A program made the translations under genes and the position numbers. The notes under the pieces were generated by a model. That model ran no database searches and had not been told where the DNA came from. It saw only the letters and a list, made by a program, of their open reading frames with translations. From the NCBI GenBank assembly GCA_910575495.1, contig CAJTFS010000003.1:230336-294335 (forward strand): 64,000 nt of DNA, given 5' to 3'. The DNA comes from Bacteroidales bacterium. GTDB lineage: Bacteria > Bacteroidota > Bacteroidia > Bacteroidales > Rikenellaceae. Each line of letters starts with the position of its first letter. Positions within the stretch are counted from its first letter, which is position 1. Below, piece after piece: positions 45,710 through 55,009 of the stretch.

Positions 45710-48133
45710 CTAAAATTTCGGACCTCCCGTACGGGGCTGCCCCACCTCGAAGCCCAGTTCGCGCATCCATTCGGCCGTGTTGGGATCGACCTGGTCGACG
45801 CGGTCGGCCCAGCGCCGCTGCTCGACCAGCTCCTTGCGATGCGCCTCGATGCGGCGCTGCAACGGGAAGTCGGGATGTTGCAGAGCCGAACGCTCCTCGC
45901 GCTCCGAAGGACGGATGCGCCGGTCGAAGACATCCTCCAGCGCCGGCCGCCGGGCCCCCTCCCACTTGAAGCCCTTGAGGTAGAGCTCCCTGTCGGGCGG
46001 GAGCTTGTCGATGGGATCGATCGTATAGTGCGGTTCGTTGGTCCACACCATGCGCACCACCTGGTTCTCCTCTACGTAGAAATCGATGCCGCCGCTCTCA
46101 ATGAAGAAAAGGCCCGTGATCTGGGGCGGTTCGCCGTCCTGATTGTAGTAGAGGGTCCGCGCATTGCCGTTGACCTTGTTGAGCCAGATGGCGTTGTCGC
46201 GGAAATAGGCCGTCATCTCCTTGCCGGCTATCTGGTTGTAGTGGATGCTGTCGAGGCGGTTGGCCATCATGGGAGCGCCCACGAAATCGGCCCGCGCGAG
46301 CTGCCGGTTGCGCGTGAAGATGTCCATCACCTCGGAGGTGATCTGGTTCTGCTCGTTCCACAGCACGGGGTCGACGTAGAGATGGATGGTCGAATCGGTG
46401 CTCACGGCGGTCATCGAATCGCAGACGCTCTGGAAATCGGAACGATAGATCCGCACGTTGCGGTAGCCCTGCAACAGGCGGAAGATACTGTCGTGCATCC
46501 GCGGCAGCGAGTCGGCCGAAGCCGCCATAACTACGCTGTCGCTCTGCCACTCTTTGTAGAGCAGGCGGTAGAGCGAATCGCGCTGGGCTGCCGCACGTGC
46601 CAGCCGCTCGTCCAGTTCGTGCAGCGCCGTCGAATCCTCCGGCAGGGGTTTCCCCTTGCGGGCGGCGCGGGCCTGCCGCGCCCGCAGCTTCGATTCGGCC
46701 TTGAGGCGCTGCGCGGCCAGGCGTAGTTCTTCACGCTCCTTCTGTTTCAGCAACTTGGCCGTAGCCTTGGCCTGCCGGCGGGCGGCGATTTCGGCCAGAA
46801 GTTTCTTTTTGGCGGCGGCTTTCGCCTTTTGGCGGGCGGCTTTGGCCTGCCGCGCCTCCTCCTTCTGTCGGGCCTTGCGTTCGGCGGGCGTCAGCACCCG
46901 CACACTGTCGGTCATGGCTGCCGAATCCGCAGCCAGCGAATCGGGCACCGCGGCCCGCTGCAACGAATCGGAGACTGCGCCCCGACCCAACGAATCCACC
47001 GTCTCCCGCCGCGACGCGACGCTCTCCCCTCGGGGAAGCGCGGCGGTCCGCACGGAATCGCGTCCGGCACCCGGCTTGCCGGCTTCGGAAGCCAGGCTGT
47101 CGATCCAAGGAAGCGTACGCAGCATGATCGAATCGGCCCGCATGAAGAGCGAATCGCCCTGCGAGAGATCGTAGCTCACGGCCGAAGGACGCCGCGTGAG
47201 CAACGCATCGCCGGGCTCTTTCCAATACTCGCCGTAATCGCCGAAAACCAGCACCTTGTGCGGCGTATCGTCGATCTGGATGCCGGAACGGAGAACGGCA
47301 TGGTTGCGGGCACGGTAGAAATCGATGCTGTCGCTCCACATCTCCTGCTCGTCGGTGAGCACGTAGCCGTTGCGCGTTACCAGGTAGAGCGTATCGGCCT
47401 TGCGGTATTCGCCGCGGTCGGCATAGAGGTAGTTGCCGTCGCGACTCCAGATGTTGGTGCGTTCGAAAAAGTAGGCGTTGTCGGAATCCATGTTGTAGAC
47501 CACCGAATCGCCCTTGAGTTCGTACTCCTCGCTGCGCATCTCGACCTCTCCGACGGCCGCCAGCTCCTTGGTGTCGGCATAGAAGTAGCCGCGCTCCGAC
47601 TCGAGCACGTTGTCGCGGTTGGTCAGCACGCCGCCCCCGGCGAATTCGCCGACGTTCGTACGCGTGTCGAACTTGAACTCGTAAGTGTAGAGCGTTGCGT
47701 CGCCGTCGACCACCTTGATGATGGGCGAATAGACGCGGGCTTCGTTCTTGTCGCCGTCGTAGTCGGCGCGGTCGCCGTAGATGTAAGTTGTGTTCTTATT
47801 GATCAGCACATTGCCGAAGAACTCGATCCGCTTGTCGGAATAGCGCACGGCGCTGTCGCTGGTAATCACTGCCCCGTTGTGCTGGGCCGCAAAGTTGCCG
47901 ACGAGGAAAATGACCGAATCGCCCGGCGCCACGGGGCCCGAGAGGTCGGACTTGAGGTCGATGATCTTCGCACCGCCGCCGGACGCCGAAGCGGAGGGCC
48001 GCCCGGGCTGCTGCTGCGCCGACGCTGCAAGCGGCTGCGGCACCGGCAGCGCAAGCGGCCGCATGCCCCCGCGGGCAACGAGCGCGCCGCCGAAGAAGAC
48101 GATGCACGACGCTATGCCAAGGTAACGACGCAT
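45710..48133 (-). CDS. OstA/LptA-like outer-membrane assembly protein with charged coiled-coil insert
   Basis: Protein of 807 residues with a signal-like N-terminus. Residues about 55-320 contain the OstA/LptA jellyroll pattern repeated (SDSAVRYSDKRIEFFGNVLI, TTYIYGDRADYDGDKNEARV, VLESERGYFYADTKELAAVG). Then comes a low-complexity coiled coil of Ala/Lys/Arg/Glu (residues about 410-510, RQAKAARQKAKAAAKKKLLA), and a second OstA-like part from about 560 (SDFQSVCDSMTAVSTDSTIH, LARADFVGAPMMANRLDSIH). The family carries LPS across the periplasm; Bacteroidota have long OstA-like versions. It is 4 bp downstream of surA, so the two are one operon. Confidence 0.85.
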   Translation of the reverse strand: MRRYLGIASCIVFFGGALVARGGMRPLALPVPQPLAASAQQQPGRPSASASGGGAKIIDLKSDLSGPVAPGDSVIFLVGNFAAQHNGAVITSDSAVRYSDKRIEFFGNVLINKNTTYIYGDRADYDGDKNEARVYSPIIKVVDGDATLYTYEFKFDTRTNVGEFAGGGVLTNRDNVLESERGYFYADTKELAAVGEVEMRSEEYELKGDSVVYNMDSDNAYFFERTNIWSRDGNYLYADRGEYRKADTLYLVTRNGYVLTDEQEMWSDSIDFYRARNHAVLRSGIQIDDTPHKVLVFGDYGEYWKEPGDALLTRRPSAVSYDLSQGDSLFMRADSIMLRTLPWIDSLASEAGKPGAGRDSVRTAALPRGESVASRRETVDSLGRGAVSDSLQRAAVPDSLAADSAAMTDSVRVLTPAERKARQKEEARQAKAARQKAKAAAKKKLLAEIAARRQAKATAKLLKQKEREELRLAAQRLKAESKLRARQARAARKGKPLPEDSTALHELDERLARAAAQRDSLYRLLYKEWQSDSVVMAASADSLPRMHDSIFRLLQGYRNVRIYRSDFQSVCDSMTAVSTDSTIHLYVDPVLWNEQNQITSEVMDIFTRNRQLARADFVGAPMMANRLDSIHYNQIAGKEMTAYFRDNAIWLNKVNGNARTLYYNQDGEPPQITGLFFIESGGIDFYVEENQVVRMVWTNEPHYTIDPIDKLPPDRELYLKGFKWEGARRPALEDVFDRRIRPSEREERSALQHPDFPLQRRIEAHRKELVEQRRWADRVDQVDPNTAEWMRELGFEVGQPRTGGPKF

Positions 48134-48137
48134 GGTG

Positions 48138-49547
48138 TCACTTCACCCAGTGCTTGTTCTCGAATTCGCCGTTGCGGAACTCCGGATCGATGTAGACGTA
48201 CATGCCGTCGATCTTCTTGGAGAGCCATTCGCGGAAGACCCGCTCCTGCTTCGCGGCCAGCGCCATCTCCTCCAGACGCAGGTAGTCCTCCTCGAGCGAA
48301 GCCTGGTGGGTGGGGATGATCTCGACGAGCTTGACGATCTTGGCCATCTTGTTGCCCAGCATGTCCTCGGTCAGGAAAGCCTCCGAAATCTCGCCGGGCT
48401 TGAGTTTCATCAGAGCGTTGTAGTCGTCGAGGCTCTTGAAATGGCCGAAGTCCTCGCGCAGGAACTTCGTGACGGTCATCTTGGGGTTCGAAGCGTTGTA
48501 ATAGCTCATGATGTCGCTGTTGGACACCACGCCGCCGTTCATCTTCGAGCCCTTGTCGTCGGAGTGCTCCAGGGCGGCGCGCTCGAAGGTGACGGAATCG
48601 CTCCGGATGAGCCGCACGAGGCTGTCGAGCGTGGTGAGCGAAGCGGTCTGCTCCTCGACCGTGTAGGTCGGTTTGAGCAGGATGTGGCGGAAATGGTAGT
48701 AGTCGCCCTGCTTGTCGAGCAGCTGGATGATGTGGAATCCGAACTGCGACTCGACGACCTCCGAAATCTGCCCGGGGCGCATCTTCTCCAGCGCGGCTCC
48801 GAACGACGAATCGAGCTCGGCCAGCCGCGAAGGGGGCATCTCGCCGCCGCGCATCATCGTACCCGGATCGACGGAGTACATGCGGGCCAGGTTTTCGAAC
48901 CTGGCATTGCCCGAGATGACGCGCTCGCGCATGTCGAGCAGACGTTCGCGCGTACGCTGCTTGGCCTCGGTCATCGACTTGGGGAACTTGGTGATCTGGG
49001 CGTAGACGTATTGTTCGGCGATGACGGGCAGGCTGTCGCGCGAAAGCGACTTGTAGTAACGCTCGACCTCGCCGGGGATGATCGTCACCTTGCCGGTCAC
49101 GGTGCGCTGCATCTCGTTGGCGTATTCCTGCTCCTCGAAACGCTGCCGCATCATCTCACGGATGGTGAAGACGGGCATGTGCTGCTTGGCTTCGAGTTTG
49201 GGAATCGAACCCTCCTGCTCGATCATGCGCTGCACCTGCTCCTCGACGGCCGCAAGGATGGCGCCGTCGTTGACCGACACGGAGTCGATCTGCCCCTGGT
49301 TGTAGAGGAGTTTCTGCGTCATGAGCATCTCGAGCGCCTCGTTGCGCGGATCGCGGTCGGAGGTGTAGCCCTCCTGGCGGCGCTGCTGGACGAGCTGCCG
49401 GGCATATTCGTCCACCTCCGACGAGAGGATCGACGAACCGCCGACCACGGCCACCACCTTGTCGAGCATCACCTGCCGTTTCTGCGCCGAAGCGCCGAAG
49501 CACAACAACGCGAGCGCCGCCGTGCCTATCGCTTTTCTGAATATCAT
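48138..49547 (-). CDS. surA: Peptidylprolyl isomerase SurA-like periplasmic chaperone
   Basis: Protein of 469 residues with a signal peptide (ending GASAQ). The start VMLDKVVAVVGGSSILSSEV is the SurA N-terminal chaperone domain. Two parvulin domains follow: residues about 175-285 (FENLARMYSVDPGTMMRGGE, then VVESQFGFHIIQLL) and about 290-390 (YYHFRHILLKP, SDDKGSKMNGGVV). SurA escorts unfolded outer-membrane proteins through the periplasm. It is next to an OstA-like gene and downstream of another parvulin-like lipoprotein on the same strand. Confidence 0.9.
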   Translation of the reverse strand: MIFRKAIGTAALALLCFGASAQKRQVMLDKVVAVVGGSSILSSEVDEYARQLVQQRRQEGYTSDRDPRNEALEMLMTQKLLYNQGQIDSVSVNDGAILAAVEEQVQRMIEQEGSIPKLEAKQHMPVFTIREMMRQRFEEQEYANEMQRTVTGKVTIIPGEVERYYKSLSRDSLPVIAEQYVYAQITKFPKSMTEAKQRTRERLLDMRERVISGNARFENLARMYSVDPGTMMRGGEMPPSRLAELDSSFGAALEKMRPGQISEVVESQFGFHIIQLLDKQGDYYHFRHILLKPTYTVEEQTASLTTLDSLVRLIRSDSVTFERAALEHSDDKGSKMNGGVVSNSDIMSYYNASNPKMTVTKFLREDFGHFKSLDDYNALMKLKPGEISEAFLTEDMLGNKMAKIVKLVEIIPTHQASLEEDYLRLEEMALAAKQERVFREWLSKKIDGMYVYIDPEFRNGEFENKHWVK

Positions 49548-49859
49548 AATCTAACGTTAATGCAACTTCAAATTTTGCCTGTTCGCGGAACTTCCGCTTC
49601 GGAAACCGAGACCGCAGCGTTCGGTCCGCCCGGACCGGCCGCCTCAGCTGCCTTTGCCCCGGAGTCCGCCCTTTCGAACCGGCCGCCCCGGACGACCGGC
49701 CCATTCGGCCTGCTTCCCGACCGCCCCTCCGTTTGACCGGCAGGCGTTCGGCCGCTACAGCCGCTTGATCGGCCAACCCGCCAAATCGCCTGCGGATGCC
49801 TCCCGCCCCGGCCGCTTTCCATCCGGCTCCGGATATACCGAAGCCCGGCCGCGGGAACG
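49548..49859. other. Intergenic, GC-rich, no gene seen
   Basis: 312 bp between surA and the lipoprotein gene, dominated by GC-rich sequence without a clear promoter or terminator. Frames here are biased in composition and unlikely to be genes. Confidence 0.4.
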
Positions 49860-50759
49860 TCAGTCGTCGTGCGGCTCCGGCCCGGCCGGCTTCTCACGGC
49901 CGTAGATCTTCGCTTCGCCGTTCTCCACCGAACGCGTGTAGAGTTCTTCTTCGTGGCGGCGGATCACTTCGCCCTGGCGCTGGTTGAAGAGGATGCGGCG
50001 GATCGTCGACTCGAGCCGTTCGAGCGGAACGGTCTCGCCCTCGCGACGCACGGCGTCGATCTTCAGATAGTAGTGCGACCGGTCGTCGCGCATCTCCTGC
50101 ACGGCGGTCGAGGAAAGCATCGAATTGTAGTTCTGCGAACGCACGGCGGGCAGATAGCTCAGAAACTCGTTGAAATCCACCCAATGCTCACGGAAATCGT
50201 TGACCGTGAACTCGTTCTTGAAGCAGATGTCGTCGAAATCGCGCTGGTCGGTCGCCGACGAGGAGCCCATCAGCTCCTTGAGGCGGCGCGCCTGGCGGTA
50301 CTCCTCGTCGAAACGCACGATGCGCCCCTTGACCACGGGCAGGTCGAGCCGGAAATCGGCCTTGTGAGCATTGTAATAATCGGCAATCTCCTGGGCCGTG
50401 AAAGTGGTGTCGATGCCCGTGTCGACGTAGTGCTGCTCCAGCTTGCGGATCAGCAGCGCCTGGCGGTACTCCTCCACCATTCGGGCGATGTCCTCCTCCG
50501 ACGAGGAGAAAAGCACCTCGGCCTCCTGCAGCTTGAGCTGCTTGCGCACCCACCGGTCGACATAGACCTCCAGCAGCGCCACGCTGTCATCGCCCGTGAC
50601 TCCCCGCGGGACCACCGACTCCACGTCGCGCAGACGCAGCACTTTCCTGCCGGCGCGCGCCAGCGTGGTGTCGCCCGCCAGATAATTCGGCAGCTCCTGA
50701 CAAGCCATCATGAGCAGCACGGAACAGATCGTTATGTATGTTTTCCAATTCATTCTCAA
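49860..50759 (-). CDS. Parvulin-related (SurA-like N-domain) lipoprotein
   Basis: Protein of 299 residues; an ATG two codons later (MNWKTY) is equally possible. A lipoprotein signal ends LMMAC. The mature protein is helical with the SurA/PpiC-like chaperone pattern (YVDRWVRKQLKLQEAEVLFS, ARMVEEYRQALLIRKLEQHY, TAQEIADYYNAHKADFRL). A parvulin catalytic domain is not convincing, so it may act as a chaperone only. It lies upstream of surA and the OstA-like gene on the same strand, which supports a role in outer-membrane protein assembly. Confidence 0.75.
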   Translation of the reverse strand: MRMNWKTYITICSVLLMMACQELPNYLAGDTTLARAGRKVLRLRDVESVVPRGVTGDDSVALLEVYVDRWVRKQLKLQEAEVLFSSSEEDIARMVEEYRQALLIRKLEQHYVDTGIDTTFTAQEIADYYNAHKADFRLDLPVVKGRIVRFDEEYRQARRLKELMGSSSATDQRDFDDICFKNEFTVNDFREHWVDFNEFLSYLPAVRSQNYNSMLSSTAVQEMRDDRSHYYLKIDAVRREGETVPLERLESTIRRILFNQRQGEVIRRHEEELYTRSVENGEAKIYGREKPAGPEPHDD

Positions 50760-50807
50760 CCGCGAAGATACGATATTTTCTCCGAAACTAACGCACGCAG
50801 CGCCCGA

Positions 50808-51704
50808 TTATTGTACCTCCGGTTCTTTTTTGGCTCCGGACCCGAGGCCGCGCAGCGTGCGCCACATCATCCATGCCGAAACGGCGGTGACGAGCAGCGC
50901 ACTTATATATATAATAACGTAGAGCGTCCGGCTGCCCGCGAGTTCGATCATCAGCGTATCGCTCAGTCCGGCGACCATCAAGAGATACGCCACGACATTG
51001 TTCATCGCATGCAGGATCATCGACGCCCACAGCGAACCGGTCGCCACATAGACATAACCCAGAATCAGCCCGATGACGAACGCATTGGCCACCAGCAGCG
51101 GCTCGCCATGCAGAACACCGAAAAACAACGACGAGAAGAACCACGCCGGCGCCACGCCGCAGCGGCTCCGGAGCGACCCGAGCACGATGCCCCGGCAAAG
51201 CAGCTCCTCAAGCACGGGCGCCGCGACGACGACCGCAAGCACGGTCCAGACGCCCCGCCCGAGGTCGGGGCTCACAGGCTTGGGCAGCAAGGCGAAAAGC
51301 GGCTCGCACACCACGCCGACGGCCATCATGAAGACGAAAGCCCACAACAACAGCACCGGATTCCACCCCTTGAGCGCGAAATGCCCGACCGGTCCCTTGC
51401 CGCCGCGGAACCGACGGTAGGCCAGCACCAGCAGACAAGCCGGCAACATCGAAGCAACGTAGGCAATGGCGAACCATACGCCCCGCTGCGCAGGGTCCAA
51501 CGCATCGACGGAGATGCCGCAAACCAGCCCGACAAGCGCCATCGCCAACCCCGCCACGAGCTGCATGCCCAACGCGATGCCCAGCATGGCGAAGAAGTCG
51601 CCGACCGTAGGAAAAGAGGGTCGCGGAGCTTGTGGCGCAACCTGGGGAAGCATGTCGGCAGAAGATTCTGCCGCCCGGTTTTTATCCGTCATAGGCAATG
51701 ACAT
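50808..51704 (-). CDS. CPBP family intramembrane metalloprotease
   Basis: Protein of 298 residues from the ATG at 51704. About seven or eight membrane helices are present. The family motifs are all there: VLEELLCRGIV (EExxxR), FFGVLHG (FxxxH) and LHAMNNVVAY (HxxxN). CPBP (Abi/Rce1-type) proteases cut substrates within the membrane; in bacteria some act in bacteriocin immunity or regulated proteolysis. A TACCTTTG box on the minus strand (51730-51723) lies 18 nt before the ATG. No partner gene is evident. Confidence 0.88.
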   Translation of the reverse strand: MSLPMTDKNRAAESSADMLPQVAPQAPRPSFPTVGDFFAMLGIALGMQLVAGLAMALVGLVCGISVDALDPAQRGVWFAIAYVASMLPACLLVLAYRRFRGGKGPVGHFALKGWNPVLLLWAFVFMMAVGVVCEPLFALLPKPVSPDLGRGVWTVLAVVVAAPVLEELLCRGIVLGSLRSRCGVAPAWFFSSLFFGVLHGEPLLVANAFVIGLILGYVYVATGSLWASMILHAMNNVVAYLLMVAGLSDTLMIELAGSRTLYVIIYISALLVTAVSAWMMWRTLRGLGSGAKKEPEVQ

Positions 51705-51748
51705 ATCGGTAATTTGAACTTCCAAAGGTAATCAAATTTCGGCAACGG

Positions 51749-51780
51749 TTGCGGATTTCCATTTAATTTCACTAAATTTG
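51749..51780 (+). promoter_or_regulatory. Promoter upstream of parA
   Basis: TTG (51749-51751), a 21-nt spacer and TAAATTTG (51773-51780). The parA ATG is about 318 nt downstream. The intervening DNA is very GC-rich and contains a tandem GACGCCGTTATAGGCCGCCC-like 21-bp duplication; no convincing small gene is seen. Confidence 0.6.
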
Positions 51781-52098
51781 TCCGCAATTATGTACATGGC
51801 TGTCCCGACGCTCCGGCAACCCGGTTTCCCCGGTTTTCCGACCGTCGCCGGCCTGGGGCGGATATGCGGAACCTGTTCCGCTTCTGCCGTAGCGGGCCGA
51901 CGGCCCGGACGGACCCGGGCTCTGCCGGCCGACGCCGTTATAGGCCGCCCGACGCTGTTAAAGGCCGCCCGGGAACCGGATATGCGGTCTGCGTCCGCCC
52001 CGGCTCCCGGCTCCCGGACGAAGAACCGCAACCCGCCGAACGCCGGAACAACCAGGTATGTGATTGCCAATTTGTCCGCTTATTAACCCCAACGCAAC

Positions 52099-52863
52099 AT
52101 GGCAAAAGTTATCGCATTGGCCAATCAGAAAGGCGGCGTGGGCAAAACCACCACGGCCATCAATCTGGCGGCTTCGCTGGCCCTGCTGGGCAAGAAGGTG
52201 CTGCTGCTCGACGCCGACCCGCAGGCCAACGCCACGTCGGGCCTGGGCTTCGACATCAACCTGGAAGGCATCTACGAGTGCATCTCGGGGGCTCGCAAGG
52301 CCGAAGAGGTGATCCTCGAAAGCCCCGAAATCGAACATCTGTCGCTGCTGCCCTCGTCGATCGACCTGGTGGCCGCCGACGCCGAGCTGCCCAAGATGGA
52401 GGATGCACACCGCGTCATCAAGCGCATCGTCGACTCGGTGCGCGACCGCTACGACTACATCTTCATCGACTGCTCGCCCTCGCTGGGCTACACGACGGTC
52501 AACATCCTCACGGCGGCGGACACGGTGCTGATTCCCGTGCAGTGCGAATACCTGGCCCTGGAAGGGCTCTCCAAGCTGCTGGCCACGATCCGCAAGGTCA
52601 AGAGTTCGCTCAACCCCGCGCTCGAGATCGAAGGTTTCGTGCTGACGATGTACATGCGCAACCGGCTCAACAACCAGGTGGTCACCGAGGTTCGCGACCA
52701 CTTCGGCGACCTGACCTACGACACCATCATCCAGCGCAACATCCGCCTGGGCGAGGCCCCCTCGCACGGCAAACCCGTGGTGCTCTACGACGCCAACGCC
52801 ATCGGTTCGGAAAACTACCTCAACCTGGCCCGCGAGTTCCTCAAACGCAACAAGAAGAACTAA
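52099..52863 (+). CDS. parA: Chromosome partitioning ATPase ParA (Soj)
   Basis: Protein of 254 residues without an N-terminal helix-turn-helix, so of the chromosomal Soj type. The deviant Walker [17 protein letters not shown] is at residues 10-25; [16 protein letters not shown] and [16 protein letters not shown] are the Walker A'/B blocks. It works with ParB at parS to segregate origins. parB starts 55 bp downstream; a hairpin GCTCCGCCcGGCGGAGC lies between them. Confidence 0.96.
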   Translation: MAKVIALANQKGGVGKTTTAINLAASLALLGKKVLLLDADPQANATSGLGFDINLEGIYECISGARKAEEVILESPEIEHLSLLPSSIDLVAADAELPKMEDAHRVIKRIVDSVRDRYDYIFIDCSPSLGYTTVNILTAADTVLIPVQCEYLALEGLSKLLATIRKVKSSLNPALEIEGFVLTMYMRNRLNNQVVTEVRDHFGDLTYDTIIQRNIRLGEAPSHGKPVVLYDANAIGSENYLNLAREFLKRNKKN

Positions 52864-52918
52864 ACCGCTCCGCCCGGCGGAGCGATCGACACAGACAAAC
52901 AAAAAAGATTTTCGCGAT

Positions 52919-53794
52919 ATGAAACAGAAAGGATTGGGCCGCGGTCTCGACGCCATCTTCGGCTCCGACGCCAACCCCATCGACGCCAAGCTCAAGCCCA
53001 TGAGCCACATGGCCGAGATCGCCATCGCCGACATCGTGCCCAACCCCACGCAGCCCCGCACGCGGTTCGATGAAGAGGCGCTCGACGAACTGGCCGACTC
53101 GATCCGCCAGCTGGGCGTCATCCAGCCCGTCACGGTCCGCAAGTCGGCCGGCGGCAAGTATGTCATCATCAGCGGCGAACGCCGCTGGCGGGCGGCTCAG
53201 CGCGCCGACCTCACGACCCTGCCGGCTTACATCCGCGAGGTCGACGACGAGAACCTCCACGCCATGGCCCTCGTGGAGAACATCCAGCGCCAGGACCTCA
53301 ACGCCATCGAAATCGCGCTGGGCATGCAGCGGCTCATCGACGAATGCCACCTCACGCAGGACGCCCTGTCGGAGAAAGTCGGCAAGAAACGTTCGTCGGT
53401 CTCCAACTACCTGCGCCTGCTGAAGCTGCCCAACGAGGTGCAGCTTGCGCTCAAGGAGGGCCTCATCTCCATGGGGCACGCCAAGGCCATTGCCGGCGCC
53501 CCGGCCGAAGAACAGCTGCGCGTGCTGAAACGCTGCGTCAAGAAGTCGCTCTCCGTACGCCAGGCCGAAGAGCTGGTCCGCACCCTCTCCGAACAACCCG
53601 CCCAAGCTGCCCCGGGCACCGAGGACGAAGAGTACCCCGAAAGCTATTCGCGCCTGGTCGAGCAGCTCGAAAAGTTCTTCTCGCAGGAGATCGCCATCAA
53701 GCGGTCGAAGAACGGCGGCGGCAAGATCACCATCGGCTTTGCCGACGACAAGGACATCGAACGTTTCATCGAACGATTCGCTTCGCGTTCCTGA
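52919..53794 (+). CDS. parB: Chromosome partitioning protein ParB (Spo0J)
   Basis: Protein of 291 residues. The CTPase/nuclease-like domain shows NPTQPRTRF, SGERRWRAAQ and ALVENIQRQDLNAIE; the helix-turn-helix is QDALSEKVGKKRSSVSNYLR. The N-terminus KQKGLGRGLDAIFGSD is the usual ParB opening. It loads at parS and spreads as a CTP-dependent clamp. No consensus parS (TGTTNCACGTGAAACA type) was spotted by eye in the window. Confidence 0.96.
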   Translation: MKQKGLGRGLDAIFGSDANPIDAKLKPMSHMAEIAIADIVPNPTQPRTRFDEEALDELADSIRQLGVIQPVTVRKSAGGKYVIISGERRWRAAQRADLTTLPAYIREVDDENLHAMALVENIQRQDLNAIEIALGMQRLIDECHLTQDALSEKVGKKRSSVSNYLRLLKLPNEVQLALKEGLISMGHAKAIAGAPAEEQLRVLKRCVKKSLSVRQAEELVRTLSEQPAQAAPGTEDEEYPESYSRLVEQLEKFFSQEIAIKRSKNGGGKITIGFADDKDIERFIERFASRS

Positions 53795-53798
53795 CGCC

Positions 53799-55007
53799 AT
53801 GGCCCGAATCCGGTTCCGCCTGCTCCTCGCGCTGGCCGCATTGCTCGTGTGGCTGCCCGCCGACGCCCAGCTGCGTCGCGGCGCCCGCACCGTAGTCAGC
53901 GGAGGCATGATCGCGCGGACCGATTCGCTGCGCACGCAGACCGATCCGTCCGATGCCGGTTCCGACAGCGCCGACGCCGGCTTAGCCGCCGAAATAGCCG
54001 CGCTCGATTCGCTGCTCACGGCCGAATTCCGGGCCGACTCGGTTCTGCTGAACGAACTCCGCACCGACGACATCGTCACGCTCGACTCTCTGGCGGCCGC
54101 ACGCTTCGCCCGAAGCCGCGCAAGCGAGACTGCCCCCCCTGCCGACACGATCCGGCGCACTCCCTACCGCAAAGGGTGGTTCATGAGCGACTCCATGTCG
54201 CTTTCGAAGGTGTGCTGGATATCGACCGTCGTGCCTGGCTACGGTCAGATCTACAACAAGCAATACTGGAAGCTGCCGGTCCTCTACGGCACCCTGGGCG
54301 CCGGTCTCACGCTCTTCATCCACGAAAACAACCGCTATAAACCGCTCAAGCGCGAATACGAGGCCATCACCGACCGCAGCTTCTCCCGCACGCCCGAACT
54401 CAACGCCCTGCAGACGCGCATGATCCGCAGCAACACGCGGCGCCAGCTCTACCTCGGACTCACCATCGCCTCCTACGCCTACTTCATCGGCGACGCGGCG
54501 GTCAACTACAGCACCAACGACGTCTCGCAGGTCAAGAAAGCCACCACGCTGGCCTGCATCTTCCCCGGCGCCGGGCAGATCTACAACAAAAGCTACTGGA
54601 AGGTGCCCTTCGTCGTGGGCGGTTTCGCCTCGATGATCTACTGCATCGACTGGAACAACCGCGGATACCAGCGCTACAAGAAGGCTTACAACCTTCTGAG
54701 CGCCTACGAGGCCCATCCGGAGGAATTCCCCGACGGCCCCACCGACGAGTTCCACGGCCGCTATTCCGCCTCCTTCATCCTCAACCTGCGCAACAACTTC
54801 CGCCGCAACCGCGACCTCTGCATCATCGTCACGGGAGCGCTCTACATTCTGCAGATCGTCGACGCGCACGTCGACGCGCACCTCAAGGACTACGACATCT
54901 CCGACGACCTCTCCATCAACCTCGAGCCGTCGGTCGACTATACCTATGTGCCGTCCGCAGGAGGGAACCGCCCCGTCTTCGGATTCAACATGAGCTTCAA
55001 ATTCTGA
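53799..55007 (+). CDS. DUF5683 domain membrane protein
   Basis: Protein of 402 residues from the ATG at 53799 with an N-terminal hydrophobic signal. The DUF5683 motif appears twice: VPGYGQIYNKQYWKLPVLYG (about residue 145) and FPGAGQIYNKSYWKVPFVVG (about residue 255), each beginning a pair of membrane segments, so the domain is an internal duplication. Residues 30-120 are a low-complexity Asp/Ser/Ala linker. Function unknown; constant placement after parAB and before mltD in Bacteroidota suggests an envelope role. Confidence 0.85.
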   Translation: MARIRFRLLLALAALLVWLPADAQLRRGARTVVSGGMIARTDSLRTQTDPSDAGSDSADAGLAAEIAALDSLLTAEFRADSVLLNELRTDDIVTLDSLAAARFARSRASETAPPADTIRRTPYRKGWFMSDSMSLSKVCWISTVVPGYGQIYNKQYWKLPVLYGTLGAGLTLFIHENNRYKPLKREYEAITDRSFSRTPELNALQTRMIRSNTRRQLYLGLTIASYAYFIGDAAVNYSTNDVSQVKKATTLACIFPGAGQIYNKSYWKVPFVVGGFASMIYCIDWNNRGYQRYKKAYNLLSAYEAHPEEFPDGPTDEFHGRYSASFILNLRNNFRRNRDLCIIVTGALYILQIVDAHVDAHLKDYDISDDLSINLEPSVDYTYVPSAGGNRPVFGFNMSFKF

Positions 55008-55009
55008 CC

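Noticed and set aside
51778..52086. 102-codon frame upstream of parA
   Set aside because: Its first codon overlaps the promoter box and the product is Arg/Pro/Ala-rich low complexity; no family.
52865..52885. Hairpin between parA and parB as a terminator
   Set aside because: Stable stem but no T-run, and parA-parB is normally one operon; kept only as a remark.
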